In this document: positions 1 to 7,454 of the stretch, one piece after another | Position numbering within the stretch: the first letter of the stretch is position 1 | How the letters are laid out: every line of letters starts with the position of its first letter | NCBI GenBank assembly: GCA_028876585.1 | Contig: JAGWRL010000191.1 | Location: forward strand, 1 to 31,244 | DNA from: Pseudomonadota bacterium | GTDB lineage: Bacteria > Pseudomonadota > Alphaproteobacteria > Rhizobiales > Beijerinckiaceae | Length of the DNA stretch: 31,244 nucleotides | Reading direction: 5' to 3' | Program-made: the position numbers and the translations under genes | Notes under the pieces: generated by a model | Database searches by the model: none | What the model saw: only the letters and a program-made list of their open reading frames with translations | What the model was told of the DNA's origin: nothing

Positions 1-1247
1 CGCGCCCGCGCCAGCCGCGGCCACGCCAGCGCCGGCGAGTTGAGCCCGAGCGCCACGCCGAGCCGCGCCGCGTCGCCGACGATGCGCGCCAGACCCACGC
101 TCAGCGGCCCCAGCGGCGCCAGCGCCGCCAGCGCCGCCAATGTCGCGGCGAGGCTCGCGGTCGTGGCGGCGAGCGCGTATTCCGGCTTGGCGGCGGCCGA
201 CAGCGCGGTGAAGATCAGCCGCGGCGGCGCCGCCAGCGCGCAGCCGATCGACAGGCAGACCGCGACGCCGATCGCCGGCTCCCAGCCCGGCCCCGCCAGC
301 AGCGGCAGCAGCACCGGCGTCACCGCCGCCAGCCCGCAGAACATCGGCGCGACGATCAACGACGACTGTCTGATCACCGCGTCCGCCATGCCGGCGAGAC
401 GGCGCGGATCGTGCGACAGCGGCGCGAAAAAGGCGAAGGCGAGATTGTGGCCGGTGGCGGCGACCGCGCCGCGGATCGGCTCGACGACGCGCATCGCCAT
501 GTTGACGTAGCCGAGCGTGGTCACGCCATAGAGCGCCTCGACGACATTGTTGAACAACAGATAAGTCAGATTGTCGGCGAGACGGTCGAGGAAGGAGACG
601 CCGGCGAAGCGGCCAAAACCATCGACATGGCGCGGCGCCCAGCGCGGCAGCACGAGAAAGCCGAGCCGCCATTGCAGCGCGATGTCGATCCCGAAGCTAA
701 TCAGCACGCGATTGGCGATCAGCGCCCAGGGACCGGCGCCGGCGAAACCCAGCGCCAGCGACAGCGCGACGCCGACGAGATGGCCGATCAGCGAGGCGAT
801 CGCGACATCGTTGAACCGCCGCAGCCGCCGCGCCAGCGCGATCAGGATCGCCGTGTGGCCGGTGAAGAACACCGAGGTCATCGCCGCCGGAATCATCCAG
901 GCGATCTCGGGCTCGCCATAGAGCCGCGCCAGCGCCCAGCCGAGCGCCGCCGAGGCCGCCATCACCGCCGCGCCGATGAGACAGGAAACGCCCAGCGCGG
1001 CCTGAAGATGCACCCGCCGCAACCGCTTGCGCTGCGCCAAAGCCTCCTCGAACGGCATGCCGACGAACACCGCGCCGACCGCGACAAAGGTCAGCGCCCG
1101 CGCCGTGACGCCGAAATCGCGTGGGCTCAGCATACGCGAAAACAGCGCCGTGCCGCCGGTCAGCAGCGCCAGCCGGCCGATCGCGTCGGCGCCGGCCCAG
1201 CCGAGCCAACCGAGAATCCGCTTGTCCTTTCCGGTCTTGGCCGGCAT
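1..1247 (-). CDS. Polysaccharide (Wzx/MATE-like) flippase, 3' end cut by window
   Basis: An open frame runs from an ATG at 1247 to the left edge without a stop, giving 415 visible residues. The protein opens with a short basic stretch (MPAKTGKDKR) and then alternates hydrophobic helices with short basic loops. It contains ARLGLSPRDFG-like flippase features, notably FSRMLSPRDFG near residues 36-46, followed by a loop rich in Arg. This layout fits the oligosaccharide flippase families (polysaccharide biosynthesis protein, MVF/MATE-like), which move undecaprenyl-linked sugars across the inner membrane for capsule, exopolysaccharide or O-antigen. A Shine-Dalgarno GGAG lies 6 bases before the ATG and supports the start. 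The next element upstream on the same strand is a ruined sugar transferase, which also belongs to surface-polysaccharide synthesis. The exact polysaccharide cannot be told. The family is fairly sure from topology and motif; no gene symbol is justified. Confidence 0.82.
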   Translation of the reverse strand, partial: MPAKTGKDKRILGWLGWAGADAIGRLALLTGGTALFSRMLSPRDFGVTARALTFVAVGAVFVGMPFEEALAQRKRLRRVHLQAALGVSCLIGAAVMAASAALGWALARLYGEPEIAWMIPAAMTSVFFTGHTAILIALARRLRRFNDVAIASLIGHLVGVALSLALGFAGAGPWALIANRVLISFGIDIALQWRLGFLVLPRWAPRHVDGFGRFAGVSFLDRLADNLTYLLFNNVVEALYGVTTLGYVNMAMRVVEPIRGAVAATGHNLAFAFFAPLSHDPRRLAGMADAVIRQSSLIVAPMFCGLAAVTPVLLPLLAGPGWEPAIGVAVCLSIGCALAAPPRLIFTALSAAAKPEYALAATTASLAATLAALAALAPLGPLSVGLARIVGDAARLGVALGLNSPALAWPRLARA

Positions 1248-1319
1248 CGTTTTCTCCCGCGCCCGCCGGTTTCTTACGCTGCGGCAGGTAGCAATCGACT
1301 TAAGGCCGGGCGGCGCAAT

Positions 1320-1895
1320 TTAACTTCCATCGTGCTCGACCCGGCGCTCGATATGTTCGCCGCCCTCGATCGCGCCGCGATGGCCGTTGACCTGCGCCCA
1401 GCCGGTCATGCCGGACAGCACCATTGGCGTGGCGCGGATAGAACTCGATCGCGCGCGCGAATTGCCGGTCGTGCGACAAAGCGTGCGGGCGCGGCCCGAT
1501 CAGCGACATCCCGCCACGCGGCACTGTCGCCGCGCCGCGTTTGCATGGACAACACCGGCCCGCGGCTGTCGAGCTTGATCGCCCGCGCCACGACCGCCAT
1601 CAGCGGCGCCGCCATGAACGCGAGGTTCCAGGCGTTGGCGGTGTGGTGGGCGTGATGGCCGAGGTCGAGATGATTGGCGAGCGCGAACACGACGGCGACG
1701 ACGCCCGACAGGCGCAAGCCGCCCAGCCCCATCGCCACCCGGTGATGCACGATCGCGTTGTAGCCGATCTGGGAGATCACGGCGCAGCAAATGGCGCCGC
1801 GATCGGCGAACGCCGCCAGCGACCAGGACGATTGCGCTTCGGGGCGGCGGCTATCTTTGGCGGCGGAGCGCGGCGGCTCTCGCAAAGTCTGTCAT
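1320..1895 (-). pseudogene. Decayed polyprenyl-phosphate sugar phosphotransferase (WcaJ/ExoY type)
   Basis: Three different minus-strand frames carry successive pieces of one bacterial sugar transferase. Frame one (about 1885 down to 1540) has a hydrophobic N-terminal part and GPVLSMQTRRG, matching the conserved GPVLFVQTRxG. Frame two (about 1524 down to 1435) has GGMSLIGPRPHALSHD, the family's invariant MSLVGPRPH block. Frame three (about 1437 down to the TAA at 1320-1322) has GMTGWAQVNGHRG and IERRVEHD, the C-terminal signature. The roughly 60 residues normally between the first two blocks, including the KFRSM and DELPQL motifs, are missing. The protein stops right after EHD, about 35 residues early. 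A plausible original ATG lies at 1893-1895 (MTDFARAAAL) and is soon closed by a frameshift. Intact homologues load the first sugar phosphate onto undecaprenyl phosphate. This copy cannot make a working enzyme. Sequencing error cannot explain the deletion. Confidence 0.85.
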
Positions 1896-1914
1896 TAAAA
1901 ACCCTTTGTCGGCG
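1891..1914. repeat. 24-bp direct repeat, copy 1
   Basis: This copy matches the one at 2011-2034 at 20 of 24 bases, with the uninterrupted core attaaaaaccct and the trailing gtcgg. The copies are exactly 120 bp apart. On the minus strand the core reads AGGGTTTTTAAT and runs straight into the putative original ATG of the sugar-transferase pseudogene (1893-1895). It may be a duplicated leader or an operator; nothing shows which. Confidence 0.6.
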
Positions 1915-2081
1915 CCAGGTCGAACGCCGTTCCCGCAGGGTAAATTGCGCCAACGGCAACTATGGGTCGGCGTCAAACGCCGGATTAAGCCGGAAGATGA
2001 AAATTCTATTGTTATTAAAAACCCTGCGTCGGGGTGAATCGGGCATTGGCTTTATTCCGCGGCCAACGCCACGCGGCCGCC
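1896..2081. other. AT-richer intergenic spacer, probable promoter region of the decayed gene
   Basis: This stretch of about 190 bases holds no convincing gene on either strand. Its base composition is clearly less GC-rich than the flanking genes, especially at 1995-2025. It carries both direct repeats and a small inverted repeat (ggcgt/acgcc around a caa loop, near 1962-1975). A promoter for leftward transcription is likely on position, but I cannot mark -35 and -10 boxes with confidence. Confidence 0.4.
2011..2034. repeat. 24-bp direct repeat, copy 2
   Basis: Second copy of the repeat at 1891-1914, with four mismatches. It lies in the AT-rich part of the spacer between the pseudogene and the B3/4 gene. 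On the minus strand this copy is followed by AACAATAGAATTTTC, so no gene starts there. Confidence 0.6.
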
Positions 2082-2786
2082 TCACCATTGCGCTGTCGGC
2101 GCGCCCCGCTCAGCCACGACAAAGCGCGCCTGCCCTCCGCAGACGCGGCCGAGCGCGCCGACCAGCCGTGCGCCGACCGCCGCGACATCGCCAAAGCCGT
2201 TCGATTGCGCCGTCAGCACTACGCGGCGGGTCGCCGTCGTCACGGCGCTGCGGGCGTCCTGGCGCCAGTTCCAGCGCCGGCACAGCACATGCGCGGCGTC
2301 GGCGTAGACCACCTCGCCGGGTTTTGGCGGGTCCTCGGGGTCTTCGCCCGGCGCCGCGCCCATGTCGATGAAACTGTCGCCGGGGCGGGCATAGCGGAAG
2401 GCGAGATCGCCCGTCACCCGGTCGAGATCGTCGCAGCCCAGGCACAGCCCCTCGTCGAGCGAGATCATGTTGTAGAGATCGACCAGTGCATTCGCGCGCG
2501 GCAGGTTTTCGCCCGCCAGCACGCGCTTGAGCAGCCGCTCGACCGAGGAGCGATAACTCGTCTTCTTGATGCCGAAGGCGCGGTAGGCGGTTCGCCACGC
2601 CGCCACGCCGGAAATGGCGGAGAGTTCGACGCCGACCCAGCGGGCGCGGGCGCGCGCCTGCGCGGCGGCGATCTCGACGTCGAGCGCGCCGTCGCGCTCG
2701 CCGATCGTCAACCCTTCTGCGATCACCACCGCGACGCGAAAATCGGGGAAGCGCTCGGTGAGTTCTTCAATGCAGATTTGCGGCAT
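2082..2786 (-). CDS. B3/4 domain protein (stand-alone PheRS-beta-like domain)
   Basis: The 234-residue protein resembles the B3/B4 domain of the phenylalanyl-tRNA synthetase beta subunit, found alone in many bacteria (COG3382). Visible marks are the central GIKKTSYRSSVERLLKRVL, the segment NALVDLYNMISLDEGLCLG, and the C-terminal part around GEVVYADAAHVLCRRWNWR. In the synthetase this domain edits mischarged Tyr-tRNA-Phe. Stand-alone versions have been proposed to bind or edit tRNA or amino acids, but most have no proven role. The ATG at 2786 lies only 7 bases after the cupredoxin stop codon, so the two are very probably co-transcribed. The Shine-Dalgarno is weak, which would fit translational coupling. 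The family call is confident; the function is open. Confidence 0.85.
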   Translation of the reverse strand: MPQICIEELTERFPDFRVAVVIAEGLTIGERDGALDVEIAAAQARARARWVGVELSAISGVAAWRTAYRAFGIKKTSYRSSVERLLKRVLAGENLPRANALVDLYNMISLDEGLCLGCDDLDRVTGDLAFRYARPGDSFIDMGAAPGEDPEDPPKPGEVVYADAAHVLCRRWNWRQDARSAVTTATRRVVLTAQSNGFGDVAAVGARLVGALGRVCGGQARFVVAERGAPTAQW

Positions 2787-2793
2787 GCCCGGC

Positions 2794-3216
2794 TTACGGC
2801 GTCACCGTGAAATCCACTCTCATGCCGCCCTTGTAATGGCCGGGCTGGTTGCAGATCAGCCGGTAGACGCCCGGCTTGAGGTCGAGCGTCAACGCCTTTT
2901 TCGTCCCCGGCGGCAGGTCGGACGCCTCGCCGAGATCCTTGATCTTGTCCTCGTCGACCTCGTCCTTCTTGGCGTCGTAGGGCAAGGTCTCGTCCTTGCT
3001 CGCGACGGCGACGACGATCATTTCATGCACCATCGTCTTCGACAGGTTGGTCACGTCGAACTCGACCGGCCCCGCTTTCGCCGAGGTCTTGTCCGCGCTC
3101 AGCACATAATCGTGGCCCCCCTTGGGATCGCCGAGCTTCACGTTGACGATAGTCGCCGCCGAGGCGGCCACGCCAGTCAACGCCAGTCCGAAAGCGGCCA
3201 AAATCCATTTGCGCAT
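2794..3216 (-). CDS. Periplasmic cupredoxin (type 1 copper protein)
   Basis: The 140-residue protein starts with a clear signal peptide: MRK, a hydrophobic core, then VAASA-A with cleavage near residue 21. A cupredoxin fold follows. The four type 1 copper ligands can be placed: His64 in TMVHEM, and Cys122, His127 and Met132 in ICNQPGHYKGGM. The segment PPGTKKALTLDLKPGVYRL just before the Cys loop is typical of plastocyanin/azurin-like proteins. It should therefore bind a blue copper centre in the periplasm and carry single electrons, or serve as a copper store. An acidic, lysine-rich insert (residues about 75-98, KKDEVDEDKIKD) is a distinctive feature. The partner redox enzyme is not in the window. 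It leads a two-gene unit with the B3/4 protein downstream. Confidence 0.88.
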   Translation of the reverse strand: MRKWILAAFGLALTGVAASAATIVNVKLGDPKGGHDYVLSADKTSAKAGPVEFDVTNLSKTMVHEMIVVAVASKDETLPYDAKKDEVDEDKIKDLGEASDLPPGTKKALTLDLKPGVYRLICNQPGHYKGGMRVDFTVTP

Positions 3217-3248
3217 AATGCGTCCCCATCCCGTGCGAGCTTAGGATA

Positions 3249-3268
3249 CGCGCCGAAATCGCGGCGCG
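3249..3268 (-). terminator. Hairpin downstream of the glycogen operon
   Basis: A perfect 7-bp stem (cgcgccg with cggcgcg) closes a 6-base loop about 20 bases after the glgX-malQ stop codon. There is no T-run after it on the minus strand, so it is at best a weak or factor-assisted terminator. It could equally be an mRNA-stabilising end. It also lies ahead of the cupredoxin start. Confidence 0.35.
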
Positions 3269-3287
3269 CACTATACCGATCGTCAAT

Positions 3288-6200
3288 CTACGGCCGCGGG
3301 CGGACAGCGTCCATCGCCGCCAGAATCGCCCGCGCGCGCGGCGCGTCGAACAATTTGCTGGCGTCGTCGGGGCTGCGATGGCGCCAGTTCGGCCGCTCGC
3401 GGTCGGTGCCGGGCAGGTTGGTCGCCACCGTTTCGCCCATCAGATCGTCGACCTGCACGCTCGCCAGCGCCGAACCCGCCTGCGCCACCCAGGAATGGAT
3501 GCTGGCGGCGAGCGCGTCGTCCAGCGGCGCATCGAGCGAGGGGCGCTCGGCCAGCACGCCGGCGGCGACCAGGGCGTCGAGCAGCGCCTCCTTCTCGGCG
3601 AGACGCTCTTTAAGCGCGCGCGCGGCGTGGTCGGGTCCGAACTGGCCCAGGCTCATCCGCTCGCCGATGTCGGCGGCCTGCCACCAGCCCGACAGCGGCG
3701 GCAGGTCATGCGTCGTCACGCAGGCGACGCTGTGCACGGGGTATTCGTGCGGGCTGCTGAAATCGACGCCGTCGCGCTCGAAATAGAGCACCCGCATTCC
3801 CGAGATGTCGGCCTTGGTCATCTTGTCGCGAAAACCGTCGGGCACGTTGCCGAGGTCTTCGCCGATCACCATGCAATGGTTGCGCTGGCTCTCCAGCGCG
3901 ATCTGGCCGATCAATTCGTCGGCGGGATAGGCGACATAGGCGCCCTCGGCCGGCTTCGCGCCGTCGGGGATCACGAACAGCCGGGTCAGGCCCATCGCAT
4001 GGTCGATCCGCAACATGCCGGCGTGGCGCATGTTGGCGGCGAGCAGGTCGGCGAAGCCCTTCCAGCCGGTGCGCGCGCCCGCCACCGGGTCGGGCGGCGG
4101 CAGATGCCAGTTCTGCCCGGCGGCGGAGAACGGATCGGGCGGCGCGCCGACGGTCGCGCCGATGCCAAGCTCCCCCGCGCGCGACCAGCTTTCCGCCCCG
4201 TCCGGCGCGGAGCCGACCGCGAGATCGCGATAGAGGCCGATGTCGAGCCCGGCGTTGCGGGCGCGGCCGGCGGCGGCGGCGAGCTGGCGGTCGCCGACCC
4301 ATTGGCAGAATTGCGCGAAGCGCACGTCGTAATCGCGCTGCTCGGCCTTGGCGGCGAGCGCGCCGGCGTCGGCGTCGCGCAATTCGGCCGGCCACTCGCG
4401 CCAATATTGGCCGCCGCGCTCGCGATGGATCGCCTCGAACACGGCGAAGCGGAACAGGTTGTCGCCGCCCGCCGCGACGAAGGCGTCGAACTCGGCGAAC
4501 AGCGGATCGTCGGAGCGCGCGGCGCGGGCGCGCAGGAAGGCGGCGAAGCGATATTGCAGCGCGATGCGCTTGACGCCCCACACCGCCTCGTAATCGATCG
4601 CGCCGAGCTTGGCGACGGCGCTCAGCCGCTCGCCCAGCGTCGCGGCGGCGGCGCTCCATTCCTCATCTACGGGAAGATCGCCTTCGGCCAGCGCGTCGAT
4701 CAGGATCGGATCGAGGAAGCGCCGGTCGGAGGGGTGATAGGGGCTCGCCCGGCTGCGGTCGTCGGGGAACAGCATGTGCACCGGGCTGAGGCCGAAATAG
4801 GCGGCGCCGTGGCGCGCGGCGGTGGCGGCGGCGAGGCCGAGCGCGGTGTAATCGCCGACGCCCTGATCGCCCGCGTCGCGGCGCAGCGCGTAAAGCTGGG
4901 CGGAGACGCCGAACCGGCGCTTCCACGTCGCCTTCGGCCGCCACGCCTCGGGCGGGGCGATCGTCAGCGCGCAGGAGACGCCGCCGACTTCGAGTCGGTG
5001 GCGGCCGACCGGCAGGGCCGGCAGGTCGAAATGGCGCTCGTCGACCTCGCGCCCGTTGGGCAGCGTGATGCGGCGCGGATCGGCGCCGGGCGTCGCGCCG
5101 GAGAGCGTCGAGCCGTCTTCGAGCGCGAGGTGAAATTCGATTTGCCGCTGCGGCGCGGCCGGGTCGGCGCGCAGCGTCGCGCGCAGCAGGCCGTCGAGCG
5201 GGAGGGTCAGCGCCGGCGTCAGCGCGCGCGCCCGCGTCTCCTGCATCAGCCGGTCGAGCGATTCGCGCGCCAGCGCTTGCGTGCGCGCGGGCAGCGAAAA
5301 GCATTCCAGCAGCGCCAGCTTGGTCGTGGTCGAGACGAGCGTATGCGCGCCGACCGCGTCCCACCACTCGCCCGCCACGCCCGCGGCGTCGGCGAGCGCA
5401 TTGACGTCATGCTCGTCGGGCGCGCGGGCGATCTTGGCCGAGATCGGCGTCTCGGCGATGATGAGGACGGAACGCTCCGGCAACGGGGTGCGGTCGGCCA
5501 GTTCGGTCGGCGCGTCGAGCCGCGCGGGATCGCTGGTGTCGAGCCGCACGCGCCAGACGAAGCCCGCGCGCGATTCCGGCAAGCGCAACGAAGTCGCCGG
5601 GCCGCGGTTGAAGGCGACCAGCGCGCGGTCGTAGCCTTGCGGCGTCGGCGCGGCGAACACGGCGGTCAGCACCTCGCCGACAGGGGATTCCCAATGGCCG
5701 GCGTCGAGCAGCGGCAATTCGGCGTCGCGCCATTCCACATCGACCGGGCCGCCCTCGGCGATCGGCGCGCCGGTGAGCCAGGCGGCGCGGCGCAGCGCCG
5801 GATGGGCGGCGCGCACGGCGGCGAGGCGCCCGACGAAGGCGGCCAGATCCATGTCCGCATGGCCCCAGTCGAGCCAGGAGATCGCGTTGTCCTGCGCATA
5901 GGCGTTGTTGTTGCCGTGCTGGCTGTGGCCCAGCTCCGCCCCGGCGGGAAACATCGGCGCGCCGCACGCGGTGAACAGGGTCGCCAACAGATTGCGCTGG
6001 TCGCGACGGCGGGCGGCGAGAATCGCGGGCGCCTCGGTCGGGCCTTCGACGCTGTGGTTCCACGACAGATTGTCGTTGGTCCCGTCGCTGTTGTGCTCGC
6101 CGTTGGCCTCGTTGTGCTTATGCGCGTAGGAGACGAGATCGGCGAGCGTGAAGCCATCGTGGGCGACGACGAAATTGACGCTCTGCGTCGCATCGGCGGC

Positions 6201-7454
6201 ATGGGGGAACATGTCGCGCGAACCCGCCAGCCGGGTCGCGAGTTCCCCGCGCATGCGCGCGTCGCCGCGCCAGTAGCGGCGCGAGGCGTCGCGGAAGCGG
6301 TCGTTCCACTCGCCCCAGCCGGCGGGGAATTCGCCCAGCCGATAGCCGCCGGGGCCGATGTCCCACGGCTCGGCGATCAGCTTGGCCCTGGACAACACCG
6401 GGTCTTGCGCCAGCGCGGCGAACATCGGCGCATGCGCGTCAAAGCCGGTGGCGCGGCGGCCGAGCGCGGGCGCGAGATCGAAGCGGAAGCCGTCGATCCC
6501 GCCCCATTCCATCCAGCGCCGCAGCGCCGCCACCGCCAGCGCCACCACCGGCGGGCGATCGAGCGCGACGCAATTGCCGCAGCCCATGTCGTTGATGTAG
6601 CGCGAGGCGTCCTCGGGCAGCAGGCGGAAATAGGCGGCGTTGTCGAGGCCGCGGAACGACAGCGTCGGCCCGAATTCGTCGCTCTCGCCATTGTGATTGA
6701 GCACCACGTCGAGCACGACTTCGAGGCCGGCTGCGTGCAGCGCGTCGGTCGCGCGCCGCACCTCGCGCCAGCCCTCGGGGGCGAGCCGTGGATCGGGCGC
6801 GCCCCAGAACACCGGATTGTAGCCCCACGCGTTCGACAGCCCGAGCGGCGGCAGGTGACGCTCGTCGACAAAGGCGTCGGCCGGCATGATCTCGACCGTG
6901 GTGACGCCGAGCGACTGGATGTGATGGATCAGCGGCGGTTCGGCCAGCGCGGCGAAACGGCCGCGCGCGGCTTGCGGAATATCGACGCGCAGGCGCGAGA
7001 AACTGCGCAGGTTGATCTCGTAAATGACGCTGTCGGCGGGCGGAATGCGGGCGTGGCCGATCTCGCCGCCGGGGTTTGCGCGCACCACGCATTTCGGCAT
7101 CGCCGCCGCGCTGTCGGCGCCGCGCTCGAACATCGAGGCGTGCAGCGCGAACGGGCGGTCGATTTCGGGGCTAAGCGGATCGACCAGCAATTTCGCCGCG
7201 TCGAAGCGATGGCCGCGCACCGGATCGAACGGCCCGTCGACGCGCAGGCCGTAGCGCGCGCCCTCGATCAGCCCCGGGGCGAAGCCTTTGTAATAGCCCT
7301 GCCCGTCGGCGCTGAGGTGGATGCGCAGCGTCTCGCGCTCGCCCTTTTCGTCGAACAGGCAGACCTGCGCGGCGGTGGCGTGCGGGGCGTAGACCGCGAC
7401 CTCGCCGCCCTCTAGCCGAATCATGGAGCTGGGTCCGGCCAAGACGTCGGTCAT
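3288..7454 (-). CDS. glgX-malQ: GlgX-MalQ fusion: glycogen debranching enzyme plus 4-alpha-glucanotransferase
   Basis: One 1388-residue protein carries two complete GH enzymes. Residues 1 to about 672 are a GlgX/TreX-type isoamylase: an N-terminal E-set (CBM48-like) domain, then the GH13 barrel with DVVLNH (249-254), GFRFD with nucleophile Asp326, AEPWD with acid Glu362, and AHD ending at Asp433. From about 675 onward it is a GH77 MalQ amylomaltase, with SPYHPSDRRF (904-913), RIDHAMGL with nucleophile Asp1151, IGEDLGNVP with Glu1199, and THD ending at Asp1250. All six catalytic acids are present, so both halves should work. GlgX cuts the short branch stubs left by GlgP; MalQ rejoins such maltooligosaccharides into chains that GlgP can use again. 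The ATG at 7454 overlaps the glgA stop by four bases (ATGA). The open frame continues upstream to 7760, but that part reads across glgA and is not real. Confidence 0.93.
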   Translation of the reverse strand: MTDVLAGPSSMIRLEGGEVAVYAPHATAAQVCLFDEKGERETLRIHLSADGQGYYKGFAPGLIEGARYGLRVDGPFDPVRGHRFDAAKLLVDPLSPEIDRPFALHASMFERGADSAAAMPKCVVRANPGGEIGHARIPPADSVIYEINLRSFSRLRVDIPQAARGRFAALAEPPLIHHIQSLGVTTVEIMPADAFVDERHLPPLGLSNAWGYNPVFWGAPDPRLAPEGWREVRRATDALHAAGLEVVLDVVLNHNGESDEFGPTLSFRGLDNAAYFRLLPEDASRYINDMGCGNCVALDRPPVVALAVAALRRWMEWGGIDGFRFDLAPALGRRATGFDAHAPMFAALAQDPVLSRAKLIAEPWDIGPGGYRLGEFPAGWGEWNDRFRDASRRYWRGDARMRGELATRLAGSRDMFPHAADATQSVNFVVAHDGFTLADLVSYAHKHNEANGEHNSDGTNDNLSWNHSVEGPTEAPAILAARRRDQRNLLATLFTACGAPMFPAGAELGHSQHGNNNAYAQDNAISWLDWGHADMDLAAFVGRLAAVRAAHPALRRAAWLTGAPIAEGGPVDVEWRDAELPLLDAGHWESPVGEVLTAVFAAPTPQGYDRALVAFNRGPATSLRLPESRAGFVWRVRLDTSDPARLDAPTELADRTPLPERSVLIIAETPISAKIARAPDEHDVNALADAAGVAGEWWDAVGAHTLVSTTTKLALLECFSLPARTQALARESLDRLMQETRARALTPALTLPLDGLLRATLRADPAAPQRQIEFHLALEDGSTLSGATPGADPRRITLPNGREVDERHFDLPALPVGRHRLEVGGVSCALTIAPPEAWRPKATWKRRFGVSAQLYALRRDAGDQGVGDYTALGLAAATAARHGAAYFGLSPVHMLFPDDRSRASPYHPSDRRFLDPILIDALAEGDLPVDEEWSAAAATLGERLSAVAKLGAIDYEAVWGVKRIALQYRFAAFLRARAARSDDPLFAEFDAFVAAGGDNLFRFAVFEAIHRERGGQYWREWPAELRDADAGALAAKAEQRDYDVRFAQFCQWVGDRQLAAAAGRARNAGLDIGLYRDLAVGSAPDGAESWSRAGELGIGATVGAPPDPFSAAGQNWHLPPPDPVAGARTGWKGFADLLAANMRHAGMLRIDHAMGLTRLFVIPDGAKPAEGAYVAYPADELIGQIALESQRNHCMVIGEDLGNVPDGFRDKMTKADISGMRVLYFERDGVDFSSPHEYPVHSVACVTTHDLPPLSGWWQAADIGERMSLGQFGPDHAARALKERLAEKEALLDALVAAGVLAERPSLDAPLDDALAASIHSWVAQAGSALASVQVDDLMGETVATNLPGTDRERPNWRHRSPDDASKLFDAPRARAILAAMDAVRPRP

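Noticed and set aside
411..1655. A 414-codon plus-strand frame across the flippase and pseudogene
   Set aside because: Composition is Arg/Ala/Gln-rich and no domain is visible. The minus strand here carries flippase helices and sugar-transferase motifs.
3378..7415. A 1345-codon open frame on the plus strand opposite glgX-malQ
   Set aside because: The translation is low-complexity, Arg/Ala/Gly/Gln-rich and without family motifs. Long antisense frames are expected opposite GC-rich genes.
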